Assembly: GCF_011927785.1 (NCBI RefSeq)
Contig: NZ_JAATJK010000001.1
Coordinates: forward strand, 6,047,001 to 6,111,000
DNA from: Micromonospora profundi
GTDB taxonomy: Bacteria > Actinomycetota > Actinomycetes > Mycobacteriales > Micromonosporaceae
DNA: 64,000 nt
Reading direction: 5' to 3'
Part shown: positions 32,906 to 41,996 of the stretch, piece after piece
How the letters are laid out: the number at the start of each line of letters is the position of its first letter
Numbering within the stretch: position 1 is the stretch's first letter
The notes under the pieces: generated by a model
The model's input: the letters and a program-made list of their open reading frames with translations, nothing else
Database searches by the model: none
What the model was told of the DNA's origin: nothing
Position numbers and translations under genes: made by a program

Positions 32906-33618
32906 GAGGCTCGGGCGGAGAAAGCGATGCTGGCCAGCAGGAAGCCGCCGTTGACGATGGTGAACGCCACCATCACCCAGAGGACCAGCGCGGGGGCCAC
33001 GGCCAGCACCACGGCGGCCACGAAGATCACCGCGCCGTAGTCGCGGACCAGCTTCACCAGGCGGACCGGTAGCGAGGTCGAGGTGACCATGCTTGCCGCG
33101 TTGGGGCCGGACTGCATCACCGACGTGACCAGGTTGACCATCCAGGTGCCCGCGAAGGTCGCCACCAGCCAGGTCGGCGTGCCCGGCTCCTGCGCCACCG
33201 CCGTCGCGGCGAGCGCGGCCACCAGGGCGATCTGCGCGGCCACGTCGCAGAGAATGTCGATCCGCGCGCCGGCCGGGCTGCCCTGGCCGGTCACCCGGGC
33301 GAGCTGCCCGTCGGCGCAGTCCAGGGAGTACGCCACCTGCCAGCCGATCAGGGCGAGCAGACCGACCACCCAGGCCGGTACGTCACCGGCGGCGACCGGC
33401 CCGGCGAGCGCCACAACTGTGATCGAGGTGGCCAGTCCGAGCACCAGGTTGGTGAGGGTCAGCGCGGTGGGGCGCAGCCCGAGGCGCTGGGCGACGAGCG
33501 CGAAGACGGCGCCCAGCCACTGGCTGATCGACTCGCTGAACAGGCCGCCGCCCCGGTTCACCCGGTGGAAGTCGGCGACGGTGGGACGGGGGTCAGCCAA
33601 GCTGGTCGCGGATTGCAC
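32899..33618 (-). CDS. CDP-alcohol phosphatidyltransferase family enzyme
   Basis: A 239-residue integral membrane enzyme with about six helices. The full catalytic motif D-xx-DG-xx-AR-x8-G-xxx-D-xxx-D is present in DCADGQLARVTGQG and ARIDILCD. The family moves the phospho-alcohol of a CDP-activated donor to an acceptor alcohol, for example in phosphatidylglycerol phosphate or phosphatidylinositol synthesis. The GTG at 33618 overlaps the stop of the G1P dehydrogenase-like gene by 26 bp, so the two are coupled. The presence of a cytidylyltransferase-like enzyme and a G1P dehydrogenase-like enzyme in the same operon suggests a CDP-glycerol or similar donor. Confidence 0.85.
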   Translation of the reverse strand: MQSATSLADPRPTVADFHRVNRGGGLFSESISQWLGAVFALVAQRLGLRPTALTLTNLVLGLATSITVVALAGPVAAGDVPAWVVGLLALIGWQVAYSLDCADGQLARVTGQGSPAGARIDILCDVAAQIALVAALAATAVAQEPGTPTWLVATFAGTWMVNLVTSVMQSGPNAASMVTSTSLPVRLVKLVRDYGAVIFVAAVVLAVAPALVLWVMVAFTIVNGGFLLASIAFSARASL

Positions 33619-34660
33619 CGGCGTAGTCTGCCAGCCGCTCCCGCGTCTCGGTAGGCGACAGCGCCAGGTGTTCGAGGATGGTGTACCGGTCCGGTCGGGT
33701 ACGCGGCGCGAACTGCACGGCCTCCACGAACTGGTCGTCGGTGAGCGCCACCTCGGCGGGGAGACGCGGCAGACCGTGCCGGGCCAGGCAGGCCGACATC
33801 TCCCCGAAGCGGCGCAGGTCCCCGCGCAGCCAGGTGCAGAACAGCGCGCCCAGGCCGGCGAGTTCGCCGTGTGAGGCGGTGCCGGGGAATAGCGAGTCGA
33901 TGGCGTGCATGATCTCGTGGCAGCCACCGCTGCACGGGCGACTGGTGCCGTCGACAGCCATGGCCAGGCCGCTGGAGATCAACGCCTCGGCCAGCACGAT
34001 GACGAACGCGTCGTCGGTCATGTCGCCCGGGTGGTTGAGCACCGCCTCGGCGCCCGCCCGGGCCAGCGATGCGGCCAACCCGTCGACCGGCTCACCGCGT
34101 ACCCGGCGGGCCAGTTCCCAGTCGGCCAGGGCGCTGATGTTGCTGATGACGTCACCGATGCCGGCGCGGTTGTGCCGGTCCGGGCCGCTCTCCACGAAGT
34201 CCAGGTCGACGATCACCGCGATGGGGATGTGCACCCCGTAGGAGCCCTTGATCCCGTCGGTGATGAGGCTTGCCACCGGGGAGGCGATCCCGTCGTTGGC
34301 GAGGCTTGTCGCCACCGACACCATCGGCAGCCCTCGGCGGGTGGCCGCGTACTTGGCCACGTCAATCGTCTTGCCGCCGCCGATACCGACCACCGCGTCG
34401 TACGACCGGGCGCGGAGCTTGCCGCCGAGGTCGTCGGCGGCGTCCAGGGTCGCCCCGGCGACGGTGAACACGTCGGCAGTCCGGAGCGACGGTCGGATCA
34501 GCTCCGCGATCTGCGCACCCTGACCCGGGCCTACCACCACCGCGACGTCACCGCCCGCGGAGATCCGCCCGTCGGCAAGGATCGCGCCCAGGTCGGCGAC
34601 CGCGCCCCGGCGTACGTCGATGTGCAGCGGGGTGAGGACGCTCCGGGCTAGTAGAGGCAC
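33593..34660 (-). CDS. sn-Glycerol-1-phosphate dehydrogenase-like enzyme
   Basis: A 355-residue iron/zinc-dependent dehydrogenase of the G1PDH (EgsA/AraM) branch. The NAD-binding loop is GIGGGKTIDVAKYAA, the branch-specific VSVATSLANDGIASP follows, and metal ligands are the aspartate in NRAGIGDVISN and the histidines in GGCHEIMHAID and ASHGELAG. Members reduce dihydroxyacetone phosphate to sn-glycerol-1-phosphate, the archaeal-lipid isomer; AraM of Bacillus is a bacterial example. It overlaps the nucleotidyltransferase gene by 13 bp upstream and the CDP-alcohol transferase downstream. The substrate is inferred from the family and the operon. Confidence 0.8.
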   Translation of the reverse strand: MPLLARSVLTPLHIDVRRGAVADLGAILADGRISAGGDVAVVVGPGQGAQIAELIRPSLRTADVFTVAGATLDAADDLGGKLRARSYDAVVGIGGGKTIDVAKYAATRRGLPMVSVATSLANDGIASPVASLITDGIKGSYGVHIPIAVIVDLDFVESGPDRHNRAGIGDVISNISALADWELARRVRGEPVDGLAASLARAGAEAVLNHPGDMTDDAFVIVLAEALISSGLAMAVDGTSRPCSGGCHEIMHAIDSLFPGTASHGELAGLGALFCTWLRGDLRRFGEMSACLARHGLPRLPAEVALTDDQFVEAVQFAPRTRPDRYTILEHLALSPTETRERLADYAGAIRDQLG

Positions 34661-35379
34661 GCGATCTCCCGTGCGCGGGCCAGGTCGGCGTGGTTGTCGA
34701 CCTCGACCCAGGGGACGTCGCCGATCGGTGCGGCCCGCACCTCTCCGCCCCGGTCGGCGAACTCCTGGTAGCCGTCCTCGTAGTAGAGGTTCGGATCACG
34801 CCGCCAGGTCGCCTCCAGGGCGTCGGCGAGCGCGTCGGCGACCTGCGGCTCGATGAGCGTGGCGCCGATGTACTCCCCGTACGCCTCGCCAGGATCCATG
34901 ATCTTGGTGATCCGGGTGAGCTGGCCTGCGGCGTCGAAGGTGGTCTTCATCTCCTCCTCGGCCAACGGCTTGAGCGTGTCCACGGCGAGCAGGATCCCCG
35001 GGCCGCGCTCGGCGAGCAGGGTCTTCTCCACGCTCACAGGGTGCACGGTGTCGCCGTTGACGAGCAGCACCCCGCGCGCGAAGTGCTCCCGGGCCAGCCA
35101 GAGGGAGTACGCGTTGTTCCACTCCTCGGCCTTGTCGTTGTGCACCAGGGTGAGCGTGACCCCGTACTTCTTCTCCAGCTCCGCCTGGCGGGAGACGACC
35201 GCGTCCGCCGCGTAGCCGACCACGATCACGATGTCGGTGAGCCCGACCTCGGCGAGGTTGCCCAGCGCGATGTCCAGGATCGTGATCTCGCCGTCCACCG
35301 GCACCAACGCCTTCGGCAGGGTGTCGGTGTACGGGCGCAGCCGGCGTCCTGCTCCGGCCGCGAGCACCAAACCGATCAT
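34648..35379 (-). CDS. Sugar-phosphate/polyol nucleotidyltransferase (cytidylyltransferase-like)
   Basis: A 243-residue nucleotidyltransferase fold. The N-terminal signature VLAAGAGRRLRPYTD is followed by LPKALVPVDG; the metal site is the aspartate in LLVNGDTVHPVS, and a second conserved region is YEDGYQEFADRG. It resembles the phosphocholine-cytidylyltransferase-like and inositol-1-phosphate cytidylyltransferase group rather than hexose-1-phosphate uridylyltransferases. It probably activates the alcohol phosphate made by the next gene to a CDP form for the CDP-alcohol transferase. It is the first gene of the three-gene operon. Confidence 0.8.
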   Translation of the reverse strand: MIGLVLAAGAGRRLRPYTDTLPKALVPVDGEITILDIALGNLAEVGLTDIVIVVGYAADAVVSRQAELEKKYGVTLTLVHNDKAEEWNNAYSLWLAREHFARGVLLVNGDTVHPVSVEKTLLAERGPGILLAVDTLKPLAEEEMKTTFDAAGQLTRITKIMDPGEAYGEYIGATLIEPQVADALADALEATWRRDPNLYYEDGYQEFADRGGEVRAAPIGDVPWVEVDNHADLARAREIACLY

Positions 35380-35456
35380 CGCGACATCCTCCCTCGTCCT
35401 GCTCCCGTCACCGGTGGAGGATAGCCCCGGGCGGCCCGGTGACTCCGGTCAACCGG

Positions 35457-36224
35457 TCAGCCGGGCAGCGCGGCCAGGTCGGCGAGCATTGTCAGTCGCT
35501 CGTCCGCGGTGAGGACGGCGTACGGGCCGGCCGCCCGTCGGTCGGTCTCCAACTCGATGGCGAGCCGTTCCGGGCCGGGCGGCAGGGCGGCGACGCTCGA
35601 CGCGGTGTGCGCGGCGGCCGTCCAGGCGGCGGCGTGCGCGTCGGCCCGGTGGTAGCGCAGCGCGCCGAGCCTGTTGAGCAGGAGCACGCCCGGCGGGGTG
35701 CCGTACGGCTCGTGCGGCGGCGCCATCGCGGTGAATGCCGAGTCGCCCCGGTCGCCCTCCTCGTCGGCCAGCACCAGGGCGTACGCCAGCACCCGGCCGA
35801 GTGACGCCACCAGCCGCGCCACCCGTTCGTCCTGCCCGGCCCACAGTTCGTCGGTGACCTCCGCGTGCACCTGGTACAGCTCGGTGAGGAAGGCCAGCCC
35901 GCGTTCGGTGGCGCAGAGCCCGCCGTCGGGGCGGCGATGGATCATGCCGTAGGCGACCTGCTTGTCGACAGTCCGGCGGCTGACCGCCGGATCGAGGTAC
36001 CTGGTGACCGCCGCGAACCCGGCTTCGTCGACGATGCCGCCGGGTGCGGCGAGCCTGGTCCGTAGTTCGACCAGGAGGCCGGTGGCGGCCGGCCCGCCGT
36101 ACCGCTGGCTCAGCTCCGCCCCGCCCCAGTCGTGACCGGCGAGCATTCCGGCGCGGTACGCGCGGTCGACGGCCGGGGCGACCAGACCGGCGGCCCGGTG
36201 GGGCGCCAACTCGATGGTGTTCAC
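35457..36224 (-). CDS. Uncharacterised protein with a probable winged-helix motif
   Basis: A 255-residue soluble protein that I do not recognise as a named family. The region from FAAVTRYLDPAVSRRTVDK through YGMIHRRPDGGLCATERGLAF (about 65-115) looks like a MarR-type winged helix with a recognition helix and wing. The C-terminal half is helical, with TAAAHTASSVAALPPGPERL. Neighbouring genes encode a NUDIX hydrolase downstream (GTGA overlap at 36221-36224) and the nucleotidyltransferase operon. I infer a DNA-binding or nucleotide-related role at low certainty. Confidence 0.4.
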   Translation of the reverse strand: MNTIELAPHRAAGLVAPAVDRAYRAGMLAGHDWGGAELSQRYGGPAATGLLVELRTRLAAPGGIVDEAGFAAVTRYLDPAVSRRTVDKQVAYGMIHRRPDGGLCATERGLAFLTELYQVHAEVTDELWAGQDERVARLVASLGRVLAYALVLADEEGDRGDSAFTAMAPPHEPYGTPPGVLLLNRLGALRYHRADAHAAAWTAAAHTASSVAALPPGPERLAIELETDRRAAGPYAVLTADERLTMLADLAALPG

Positions 36225-36670
36225 AGACCGATCGACCGCAGGACGGCGAAGCCCTCCTCCGCGATCCGCCGGATCAGGCCGTCGTTGACGTCGCGGTTCT
36301 CGTCCAGCACCGTCACCTCGTGCTCGGCCAGCCAGCGGTACTCGGTGTGCTTGCCGGCCTCAAGCGTCGGGTGGGCGAGGTCGCCGTCGACCCGTACCAG
36401 GAAGTCGTGTTCGATCCGGGCCAGGCCGTCGTCGCCGACGTAGTGGTATTCGCCCACCGGGCCGAGAACGTGCGACAGGAGCCAGCCGGTCTCCTCGGTG
36501 ATCTCCCGGCGGAGTGCCTCGTCGACGTCCTCGCCGGGCTCCAGGTGCCCTCCGACGATGTCCCAACAATTGGGAAAAAGTCGTCGGTGCGGCGACCTGC
36601 GCTGGAAGAAGATGCGGCCGTCGTGGTCGACGATCAGCGCGCCGGCGCAGCGCAGGGGGTCGGTGGGCAC
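36221..36670 (-). CDS. NUDIX hydrolase
   Basis: A 149-residue NUDIX protein. The catalytic box is complete: GGHLEPGEDVDEALRREI then TEETGW, with the REXXEE core present. The start VPTDPLRCAGALIVD gives a typical MutT-like N-terminus; the strand GRIFFQRRSP is seen. It would hydrolyse a nucleoside diphosphate derivative such as an oxidised dNTP, dinucleotide or sugar nucleotide; the substrate cannot be told. Its stop overlaps the start of the 35457 gene, so the two are coupled, in the order NUDIX first. Confidence 0.85.
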   Translation of the reverse strand: MPTDPLRCAGALIVDHDGRIFFQRRSPHRRLFPNCWDIVGGHLEPGEDVDEALRREITEETGWLLSHVLGPVGEYHYVGDDGLARIEHDFLVRVDGDLAHPTLEAGKHTEYRWLAEHEVTVLDENRDVNDGLIRRIAEEGFAVLRSIGL

Positions 36671-36781
36671 CGTTTGACAGTAGCGAGCGCTCCGGCGATT
36701 CGGCGATGCCGTGGTCTTGTCCAGGAAACATCCACAGACCACCATGTCCCTACCGGATGCCAACGTCGGCAGGGGTGATGC

Positions 36782-37177
36782 GTGATGCAGGTACGGGAAG
36801 CAATGTCCAGCCAGGTTCTCGTCGTCGGTCCGGAGCACACGCTCCGCCAGGCGGCCCAGATGATGTCGGCCCGCGGTGTCGGGTCGGCCGTCGTGATCGA
36901 CCCGGAGTCCGAGGGGGTCGGGATCATGACCGAACGCGACGTGTTGAAGGCCATCGGCGCGGGCCTCGACTGCGACGTGGAACGCACCCGCTCCCACCTG
37001 ACCTGGGACGTCGTCTACGCCGGGCCGGAGTGGACGGTCGCCGAGGCAGCCGCCGCGATGGCTCGGGGCGGGTTCCGGCACCTCGTGGTGCTGGACGGCC
37101 GGGAGGTCGCCGGCGTGATCTCCGTTAGGGACATCATGCGGGTCTGGGCGGAGAACTCGGCCCTCACCACGAGCTGA
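36782..37177 (+). CDS. CBS-domain pair protein
   Basis: A 131-residue protein made of two CBS domains (residues 1-60 and 65-125) and nothing else: REAMSSQVLVVGPEHTLRQA, then IMTERDVLKAIGAG, then GREVAGVISVRDIMR. Such pairs bind adenosine nucleotides and regulate a partner. The start is GTG at 36782 or ATG at 36785. It is divergent from the NUDIX gene and lies upstream of the SnoaL-like gene. The partner is unknown. Confidence 0.85.
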   Translation: MMQVREAMSSQVLVVGPEHTLRQAAQMMSARGVGSAVVIDPESEGVGIMTERDVLKAIGAGLDCDVERTRSHLTWDVVYAGPEWTVAEAAAAMARGGFRHLVVLDGREVAGVISVRDIMRVWAENSALTTS

Positions 37178-37264
37178 CCGCTCCATGCGGGTGTGCCCGG
37201 CGGAATCGACGGGTAAGGATTCCGTGCGGGCGCGGAGATTCCGCCACCCGTGGGGGAGGGCCCG

Positions 37265-37723
37265 ATGCGTGACGCGGAGCGCCTGGTCGAGCAGCAGTAC
37301 GCCATGCTCCTGAGTCGGGATGTGGCTCGACTCCCGGATCTGTACGCCCCGGAGGCGTTCTACGCCATGCCAGGTGTCACGGTCCGCCCGATCGAACTGC
37401 CCGCCCTGCTGCGTACCTGGACGGGTGCCTTCCCCGACCTGCGGGTCGACCCGCTGGGCTCGGTTCGGACGTCCGGCGGCGCGGCAGTCGAGTTGCGCCT
37501 GACCGGCACCCACACCGGCACGCTGCACTCGCCGTACGGCACCGTGGCGCCCACTGGCCGGTCGGTGAGCTGGGAGGTGGCGGACGTGGTGCGGGTTCGC
37601 CGGGGCCGGATCGTCGCGTGGCGTTCCTACTTCGACTGGAGCCACCTGCTCGACGTGCTCGGCGTGCAGTTGGAGGGGCTTTCCCGGTCGGCGCAGCACG
37701 ACGCGCTCGCACTTCCGGTCTGA
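37265..37723 (+). CDS. SnoaL-like (NTF2 fold) protein
   Basis: A 152-residue soluble protein. It begins with RDAERLVEQQYAMLLSRDVA, a helix typical of SnoaL-like and ketosteroid-isomerase-like NTF2 folds, then FYAMPGVTVRPI and a pocket made of VELRLTGTHTGTL and WEVADVVRVRRGRI with SYFDWSHLL at the end. The fold binds hydrophobic or polyketide-type ligands; the function is unknown. The ATG at 37265 has GGGGAGG five bases upstream. Confidence 0.75.
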   Translation: MRDAERLVEQQYAMLLSRDVARLPDLYAPEAFYAMPGVTVRPIELPALLRTWTGAFPDLRVDPLGSVRTSGGAAVELRLTGTHTGTLHSPYGTVAPTGRSVSWEVADVVRVRRGRIVAWRSYFDWSHLLDVLGVQLEGLSRSAQHDALALPV

Positions 37724-37814
37724 TCTGACGGCGACCGGTGGAGTCGGGTCACCCGTCCGGTGGCTCAGGATGCGGACATCGCCGTGCCGTCCGCGCGCGC
37801 CCCGCCGTCGCCCG

Positions 37815-37820
37815 TACGCT
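37815..37820 (+). promoter_or_regulatory. -10 box of the aminotransferase, likely leaderless transcript
   Basis: TACGCT lies eight bases before the ATG at 37829 and there is no Shine-Dalgarno, which matches the leaderless pattern also seen for arginine deiminase and the GT4 gene. Confidence 0.4.
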
Positions 37821-37828
37821 CAATGTCC

Positions 37829-38923
37829 ATGACCGCCGAGCAGCTGATCTCCTTTGCCCGTGGGGCGCCCTCGCTGGACATCGTCGATGTCGAGGGCCTC
37901 AAGGCCGCCGCCGTACGCGCCTTCGACGCCGACCCTGCGGGGATCACGGCGTACGGCACATCCGTCGGCTACCTTCCGCTGCGGAAATGGATCGCCGACA
38001 AGCACGGTGTCGAGGCAAACCAGGTGCTTGTCACGAACGGCTCGCTCCAGGCCGACGCGTTCCTCTTCGACCACCTTGTCCGTCCCGGCGACGCTGTGGT
38101 GGTGGAGCGTCCGACGTACGACCGGACGCTGCTCAACCTGCAGCGGATGGGCAGCGAGTTGTACGGGGTTCCGGTCCAGCCTGACGGCGTGGACACCGCC
38201 GAGCTGCGCAAGCTCCTGGAGTCCGGGGTACGTCCCCGGCTCGCGCACATCATCCCGAACTACCAGAACCCGGCCGGCGTGACGCTGTCGTTGGAGAAGC
38301 GTCGCGAGCTGCTCGACCTTGCCGCGGAGTACGGGTTCATCATCTTCGAGGACGACCCGTACGCGGACATCCGGTTCCGTGGCGAGGCGCTGCCGTCGAT
38401 GCTGTCGCTGGACACCCGCGGCGTTGTGGTCCACGCGTCGAGCTTCACGAAGACGGTCTGCCCGGGCGTCCGGGTCGGTTACCTGGTCGGCTCCGCGGAC
38501 CTGATCGCCGACATCGCCAAGAACGCGACGAGCCTCTACATCTCGCCCGGCATGGTGTCCCAGGCGATCGTGCACCAGTTCTGCGTCTCCGGTGACATCG
38601 ACCGCTCGATCGACACCGTCCGGGCGGCGCTTGGCGAGCGGTCCCAGGTGCTTGCCGAGTCGCTGCGCCGGCACCTGCCGCAGGCCCGGTTCGTCGAGCC
38701 CGACGGTGGCTACTTCCTCTGGGTGGAGTTCCCGGAGGACGTCCTTGTGGACAAGCTCGCCCCGGCGGCGGCCGAGCGCGGGGTGGCAGTGGTCAAGGGC
38801 AGCGACTTCGTTCTGGACGGTGGGCAGCACGCTCTGCGGCTGGCCTTCTCGGCCGTGACCGCCGACCGGATCGACGAAGGTGTCCGCCGTCTCGCGGAAG
38901 CCGTCGAGGCCGTCCGGAGCTGA
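37829..38923 (+). CDS. PLP-dependent class I/II aminotransferase
   Basis: A 364-residue fold-type I enzyme, of the kynurenine/alpha-aminoadipate (MocR-catalytic-like) type: LISFARGAPSLD, the substrate region YGTSVGYLPLRKWIA, VTNGSLQADAFLFD, YQNPAGVTLSLEKR, and the catalytic lysine in SSFTKTVCPGVRVGYL. It lacks the MocR N-terminal winged helix. It transfers an amino group between an amino acid and 2-oxoglutarate; the specific amino acid is not determined. The ATG at 37829 and the one at 37823 are both plausible. A strong hairpin follows the gene. Confidence 0.85.
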   Translation: MTAEQLISFARGAPSLDIVDVEGLKAAAVRAFDADPAGITAYGTSVGYLPLRKWIADKHGVEANQVLVTNGSLQADAFLFDHLVRPGDAVVVERPTYDRTLLNLQRMGSELYGVPVQPDGVDTAELRKLLESGVRPRLAHIIPNYQNPAGVTLSLEKRRELLDLAAEYGFIIFEDDPYADIRFRGEALPSMLSLDTRGVVVHASSFTKTVCPGVRVGYLVGSADLIADIAKNATSLYISPGMVSQAIVHQFCVSGDIDRSIDTVRAALGERSQVLAESLRRHLPQARFVEPDGGYFLWVEFPEDVLVDKLAPAAAERGVAVVKGSDFVLDGGQHALRLAFSAVTADRIDEGVRRLAEAVEAVRS

Positions 38924-39239
38924 TTCTGTCGGGTTCCTGACAAAACGACGATGCCGGCCGCCCAGGGCTCCCGCCCGGGCGGCCGGCGGCTCACAATGCT
39001 GCGAGCGTTATTCGTCATACGTCGTGAGCGTCGCAGGCGACTGCGACCACCGTGCCGTTGCGGGTCACGCGTGCAGCACAACCCCCGCCCCCAATGGGCG
39101 CCGGGTGGGCCGTGTCGTCCTCTCACCCCCCGACGCGACCCGGCCCGCCCGGCGCCGCCCCCGCGACCGCCGTCACACCTGCCGATGGCGACCATCGGCG
39201 TAGCCTGCAAGCCGCAGGCGAGCGCGGGGAGGTGTCGAG
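38924..39239. other. 316-bp gene-free stretch with one terminator
   Basis: Apart from the hairpin at 38953-38987 I see no gene or clear repeat here. The right half (about 39040-39180) is C-rich, with tracts such as CACAACCCCCGCCCCC, and the last 60 bp before the CorA start hold the GGGGAGG site of that gene. Confidence 0.5.
38953..38987 (+). terminator. Intrinsic-type terminator of the aminotransferase gene
   Basis: GCCGGCCGCCC (38953-38963) pairs exactly with GGGCGGCCGGC (38977-38987) around a 13-base loop that can pair further. It lies 30 bp past the aminotransferase stop. No T-tract follows, which is usual in high-GC actinobacteria. Confidence 0.75.
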
Positions 39240-40388
39240 ATGACAGATCGGGCAGATCGCGGCCGGTCGGTGCTGCCGAGCACCGGACGGGCACTGCGAC
39301 CCCGGGCGTGGCCGTCCCCGGTGCGGGCGGTCACCCGGATGCTCAACGCCGACGGCTCGCCCCCCACGCCGGCCCCCGCCGGCTCCGGCCGCAGCGGCGT
39401 GGTCGACTGCGCGCTGTACGTCGACGGCAAGCGGCAGCCCGGCGACTGGACGTACGCGGACGCGCTGGAGGTGGCCCGCCGCGAGGAGCACGGCTTCGTC
39501 TGGCTCGGGCTGCACCAGCCTGAGTTGACTGAAATGACAGCCATCGCGGAGACCTACGGTCTGCACGAGCTGGCCGTCGAGGACGCGGTGAAGGCAGCGC
39601 AGCGGCCCAAGTTGGAGCGGTTCAACGACGTCACGTTCCTTGTGCTGCGTACGGCCCGGTACTGCGAGCACGCCGAGCTGACCGAGAACTCCGAGGTCGT
39701 CGAGACCGGCCAGGTGATGCTGTTCATCGGCCCGAAGTTCCTGATCAGCGTCCGGCACGGGGACGCCTGCCGGCTCTCTCCGGTCCGCGCCGAGTTGGAG
39801 ACCAAGCGGGATCTGCTGCTGCACGGCCCGTGGGCGGTGGCGTACGGCATCACCGACCGCGTGGTCGACCTCTACCTGGAGGTGGCCGAGCAGCTGGAGG
39901 ACGACCTGGACGTCCTGGAGGCCGAGGTCTTCGACCGCAACAGCCACGGTCGGATCCAGCGGATCTACCAGATGAAGCGCGAGCTTGTGGAGTTCAAGCG
40001 GGCTGTGATCCCGTTGCAGCGCCCGCTGATGACGCTGACCTCCCAGGTCAACCGCGAGGTGCCCAAGGAGATCCGGCGCTACTTCCGGGACGTGCAGGAC
40101 CACCTGAGCCGCACTGTCGATCAGGTCAACTCCTACGACGACCTGCTGAACTCCATCCTCCAGGCGCGCCTGGCCCAGGTCACCGTCGACCAGAACAACG
40201 ACATGCGCAAGATCGCCGCGTGGGCGGCCATCGCCGCGTTCTGGACCGGCGTCGCAGGCATCTACGGCATGAACTTCGAGAACATGCCCGAGCTGAAGAT
40301 GACGTACGGCTATCCCGTCGTGCTTGCCCTGATGCTCGGGGTCTCCCTCGCCCTGTACCGCTGGTTCCGCCGCAACGACTGGCTCTGA
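39240..40388 (+). CDS. corA: CorA-type magnesium/cobalt transporter
   Basis: A 382-residue CorA channel. The cytoplasmic funnel (residues 50-320) has EDAVKAAQRPKLERF and a long coiled helix; two C-terminal membrane helices (about 328-348 and 357-375) are joined by the signature IYGMNFENMPE, and the protein ends with basic RWFRRNDWL. It forms pentamers that take up Mg2+. The ATG at 39240 has GGGGAGG seven bases upstream. It stands alone with terminators on both sides. Confidence 0.92.
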   Translation: MTDRADRGRSVLPSTGRALRPRAWPSPVRAVTRMLNADGSPPTPAPAGSGRSGVVDCALYVDGKRQPGDWTYADALEVARREEHGFVWLGLHQPELTEMTAIAETYGLHELAVEDAVKAAQRPKLERFNDVTFLVLRTARYCEHAELTENSEVVETGQVMLFIGPKFLISVRHGDACRLSPVRAELETKRDLLLHGPWAVAYGITDRVVDLYLEVAEQLEDDLDVLEAEVFDRNSHGRIQRIYQMKRELVEFKRAVIPLQRPLMTLTSQVNREVPKEIRRYFRDVQDHLSRTVDQVNSYDDLLNSILQARLAQVTVDQNNDMRKIAAWAAIAAFWTGVAGIYGMNFENMPELKMTYGYPVVLALMLGVSLALYRWFRRNDWL

Positions 40389-40446
40389 CCCGCGTACACC
40401 TGGCAACCCGGCACCGACGGACGTCGCCGAGCTGAGGGCGCGAAAG

Positions 40447-40479
40447 CGCCGGCGAGCGGGGTAACCCGCGTCGCCGGCG
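40447..40479. terminator. Two-way terminator between CorA and the 40502 gene
   Basis: CGCCGGCGAGCGGG (40447-40460) pairs with CCCGC and TCGCCGGCG (40465-40479) around GTAA, with one bulged G. It lies between two convergent genes, 58 bp after CorA and 22 bp after the other gene, so it can serve both. Confidence 0.75.
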
Positions 40480-40501
40480 CCCGGTAGCGCTGCCGCTGCG
40501 G

Positions 40502-41248
40502 TCAGCGGCGGCCGTTGGTGCGGGCAGTGTCCTTGCCCAGCGCCTTGGTGAGGTCATCGGCCGGGCGGCCGGAGACGTCCTTGGCGCCCTCGGCGACCGC
40601 CGGGACCTTGTCGGTCGGGCGGATGCCGGTCGTCGACGGGCCGGGGGTGGCGGGGGCTGTGGTGCTGGCGCTGTCGCCGCCGGCCACCGCCGAGCTGCCC
40701 GCGCCGGTCATCCCGGTCATGGCCGACCCGTCGGTACCCTTCGGCGTCGACGGGGTGCGCACCTCGAACGAGTCGACCTCGTCGCGCATCGGCTCCAGGG
40801 TGCGGGTCGGGTCGTACTCGGCCCACTCCTGCTGCTCCCGACGACGGCGCAGAGCGACCGCGCCGGCCAGGCCGGCGATGGCACCCGCCGCCAGAAGGCC
40901 GGTCATCATCGGGCCGCGACGACGCGGCTGCTTCTTTTTCCCAGTGATCCGCATGCTCTTCGACTTGGCCTTCCTGGTCAACGGCCCTGCCTGCGCGGCG
41001 CCGTCACGGGCCGCCGCGGCCAGCGGTGCCAGCGTGGTGAGTGTCGTCCCCCAGCCGGTCGACGCACGATCGCGTACCTTCGCCGCGGTCGGCGCGACGT
41101 AGCCGCGGGCGACCTGCACCCGCGGGCCGACCGTCGAGCCAGCGCCCTTAGCGGCGTGGTTGGCTGCTTGCATCAGGTGGCTGATGCTCCGGTTCAGCTC
41201 CGCCTTGGCCAGCTGACCCTCAGACTTACGCCGCCCGATTCCAAACAC
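40502..41248 (-). CDS. Uncharacterised single-span membrane protein
   Basis: A 248-residue protein I do not recognise by name. The N-terminal 140 residues are basic and helical (KAELNRSISHLMQAANHAAKG), probably a cytoplasmic coiled coil, followed by a lysine/arginine patch (KKKQPRRRGP), one membrane helix (about 139-160, MMTGLLAAGAIAGLAGAVAL), and a C-terminal Ser/Thr/Pro-rich outside tail. The pattern resembles the actinobacterial proteins annotated DUF5324-like. The GTG at 41248 has AGGAGG seven bases upstream; an ATG at 41281 would not. It could bind DNA or the membrane. Confidence 0.5.
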   Translation of the reverse strand: MFGIGRRKSEGQLAKAELNRSISHLMQAANHAAKGAGSTVGPRVQVARGYVAPTAAKVRDRASTGWGTTLTTLAPLAAAARDGAAQAGPLTRKAKSKSMRITGKKKQPRRRGPMMTGLLAAGAIAGLAGAVALRRRREQQEWAEYDPTRTLEPMRDEVDSFEVRTPSTPKGTDGSAMTGMTGAGSSAVAGGDSASTTAPATPGPSTTGIRPTDKVPAVAEGAKDVSGRPADDLTKALGKDTARTNGRR

Positions 41249-41365
41249 GGTCCCACCTCCTGGGAGTTGTTCCTTCGTCATCCTCCACCTTCGGATGCCT
41301 CCGCGATGCCAGATCGGGCACATGGGAGGATCCGCATGGAACTGACCAACGAGTGAGGAGTACCC

Positions 41366-41896
<531 letters not shown>

Positions 41897-41996
41897 CGAA
41901 CCAGCGAGGTACCTTTGCTCGCATGATTGAGCGCTCCGGAGCACCCCACCGGCCAGCGCCGGTGCCCCGCGCGGTGACGGACGGAGGGTCGGCCCG

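Noticed and set aside
28813..35379. A complete exopolysaccharide or secondary-metabolite cluster
   Set aside because: Flippase, polymerase, chain-length and biosynthetic core genes are absent; the envelope genes are scattered among unrelated ones.
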